From: Chitinophagaceae bacterium
Lineage (GTDB): Bacteria > Bacteroidota > Bacteroidia > Chitinophagales > Chitinophagaceae
Assembly: GCA_003534175.1 (NCBI GenBank)
Contig: DPFD01000165.1
Location: 1 to 8,099, forward strand
Reading direction: 5' to 3'
DNA: 8,099 nucleotides
Shown piece after piece: positions 7,248 to 8,099 of this stretch. The notes beneath the pieces are model-generated. The model was given only the letters and a program-made list of their open reading frames with translations. It did not search any database and was not told the origin of the DNA. Each line of letters begins with the position of its first letter. Position 1 is the stretch's first letter. The translations under genes and the position numbers were made by a program.

Positions 7248-7271
7248 CTATTTTCTCAGAGTTGAAAATAG
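7248..7271. repeat. Perfect 8-bp inverted repeat upstream of the WG-repeat gene
   Basis: CTATTTTC (7248-7255) and its exact reverse complement GAAAATAG (7264-7271) flank an 8-base spacer, TCAGAGTT. The pairing does not extend further at either end. The element lies 68-91 bases upstream of the WG-repeat gene's start and about 220 bases from the divergent gene. The geometry fits a binding site for a dimeric regulator or a stem-loop. No T-tract follows on the minus strand that would make it a terminator. Function is unknown. Confidence 0.45.
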
Positions 7272-7454
7272 TGGTATTCAACGAGCGTGCTTTTCAAAGT
7301 GTCTGATAATCAACAATTAACCACTTCTCTATTTCGCCAGTTTGATATCATAGAGTAAACTATCACATCATCAGGGTAATATGGATTATTAAAATATAAT
7401 GATTTTTGTACAGATGAATTTGCTTAAACGTTTTAACATATAAACCCTTATTAT

Positions 7455-7462
7455 TATATTAG
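7455..7462 (+). promoter_or_regulatory. Possible -7 promoter element of the surface-protein gene
   Basis: TATATTAG differs from the Bacteroidota -7 box TAnnTTTG at one base. A TTTT (7431-7434) lies 20 bases upstream, the right spacing for the -33 TTTG but with the last base wrong. This would place transcription start near 7468 and give a leader of about 25 bases. Random occurrence in such AT-rich DNA is likely enough that this is weak. Confidence 0.3.
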
Positions 7463-7493
7463 CAATTCTATTTAAACTAATATTTAAATCCTT

Positions 7494-8099
7494 ATGAAAC
7501 AATCAGTCCTTATATTAATGTGTGGAGCGTTCATTCTTACTTCAGTTACTGTACGTTCTCAATCGGTGGGCATTAATACCACCGGCGTCCCTGCGCATAG
7601 CAGTTCAATTCTCGACGTTACCAGTACAGATAAAGGGGTGTTGATACCTCGGATGTCGAAAGCTCAAAAACTGTTGATTCCGGCCCCTGCCACCGGGTTG
7701 CTTGTTTTTCAGGACGGGCCGGATAGTACCGGTTTTCATTACTTTAATGGGGCGAGTTGGACGTGGTTATCCAATGCCAATCAATCGCTGGACACCACGG
7801 CCTGGTTAGTAGGTGGAAATGTAGGATTGAATGATACAAGCTTTATCGGTCACAGGGATAATGTTCCTCTAAAATTTCGTCAGAATAATGTACCTATCGG
7901 AAGTTTGAATTATTTTAGATTCAATTATTTCTATGGAAGACACGCTGGTAATGCTGCAGGTGTTGGGCATGTAGCTATAGGAGATTCATCCGGTAATGCT
8001 GCCAATCATAATTTCCCTTCGGTTTTTATTGGCGTACGTTCAGGTGTTTTAAGCACGGGTGCAAACAATACATTCGTTGGCTCATACACCGGTCAAAAC
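7494..8099 (+). CDS. Secreted surface protein with YadA-head-like repeats, C-terminus cut by window edge
   Basis: The plus strand is open from the ATG at 7494 to the end of the window: 202 codons, no stop. Residues 1-22 form a signal peptide (hydrophobic core LILMCGAFILTSVTV, likely cleavage around RSQ). The mature start, SVGINTTGVPAHSSSILDV then STDKGVLIPRM (to residue 54), is a common opening of Bacteroidota surface proteins, followed by TGLLVFQDG and FHYFNGASWTWL (81-92). From about 145 the sequence becomes glycine- and asparagine-rich with short beta-type repeats: HVAIGDSSGN (159-168), SVFIGVRSGV (176-185) and NTFVGSYTGQ (192-201). They resemble the head repeats of trimeric adhesins. Such proteins often end in an S74-type self-cleaving chaperone domain or a T9SS sorting domain; neither can be seen here. 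It is divergent from the WG-repeat gene. No Shine-Dalgarno is visible in the AT-rich leader. Confidence 0.85.
   Translation, partial: MKQSVLILMCGAFILTSVTVRSQSVGINTTGVPAHSSSILDVTSTDKGVLIPRMSKAQKLLIPAPATGLLVFQDGPDSTGFHYFNGASWTWLSNANQSLDTTAWLVGGNVGLNDTSFIGHRDNVPLKFRQNNVPIGSLNYFRFNYFYGRHAGNAAGVGHVAIGDSSGNAANHNFPSVFIGVRSGVLSTGANNTFVGSYTGQN

Larger units (their letters stand above)
7181..7493. other. AT-rich divergent intergenic region
   Basis: These 313 bases separate the start codons of two divergent secreted-protein genes, so promoters for both must lie here or be absent. No credible ORF was found. The stretch holds a perfect 8-bp inverted repeat (7248-7271), a promoter-like TACTTTTA on the minus strand (7194-7201), a TATATTAG on the plus strand (7455-7462), and an AT-only inverted repeat in the plus-strand leader (7470-7489). 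The right half (about 7370-7493) is strikingly AT-rich. Nothing resembles a tRNA or riboswitch. Confidence 0.7.

Noticed and set aside
7339..7365. Short inverted matches AGTTT/AAACT and TGATA/TATCA
   Set aside because: The two pairings are 5 bp each, mutually exclusive, and expected by chance in AT-rich DNA.

Overview
This is a typical chromosomal stretch of a member of the Bacteroidota, most likely a Cytophagales-like gliding or environmental relative, though the order is a guess. The clearest marker is a full-length PorX-type response regulator with a PglZ domain, a protein characteristic of this phylum and tied to control of the type IX secretion system (T9SS). Other signs are a WG-repeat lipoprotein-size secreted protein, a surface protein that opens with the phylum's common 'SSILDV..T.KG.LIPRM' motif, AT-rich leaders, and starts that lack a clear Shine-Dalgarno sequence.

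Layout. On the left edge, on the minus strand, is the N-terminal 211 codons of an HD-domain phosphohydrolase, cut by the window edge. It diverges across about 130 bases from porX (766-2322). A good intrinsic-terminator hairpin sits one base after the porX stop. Then come three genes on the plus strand: a 90-residue unnamed protein, a PhnP-like metallo-beta-lactamase-fold phosphodiesterase only 3 bases later, and a membrane-anchored protein with three ComEA-like helix-hairpin-helix (HhH) domains. A plus-strand acyl-CoA dehydrogenase follows after a short gap. It converges, with 12 bases between stops, on a minus-strand gene for a secreted protein that combines WG repeats, Sel1 repeats and a two-copy DnaJ-type CxxCxGxG cysteine motif.

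Upstream of that gene is a 313-base AT-rich divergent intergenic region holding a perfect 8-bp inverted repeat. It leads on its other side into a plus-strand secreted surface protein (7494 to the right edge), cut by the window after 202 codons.

How the parts may work together. PorX is both a phospho-receiver protein and, in studied relatives, a zinc phosphodiesterase acting on oligonucleotides that also steers T9SS gene expression. Here it sits among an HD phosphohydrolase, an MBL-fold phosphodiesterase and a likely DNA-binding HhH protein. The terminator argues that porX is transcribed separately from the three genes after it. The truncated surface protein could be a T9SS client, but its C-terminus, where a sorting domain would lie, is outside the window. 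No mobile element, CRISPR array, tRNA or rRNA was seen. The least explained items are the 90-residue gene, the WG/Sel1/CxxCxGxG protein and the inverted repeat upstream of it.
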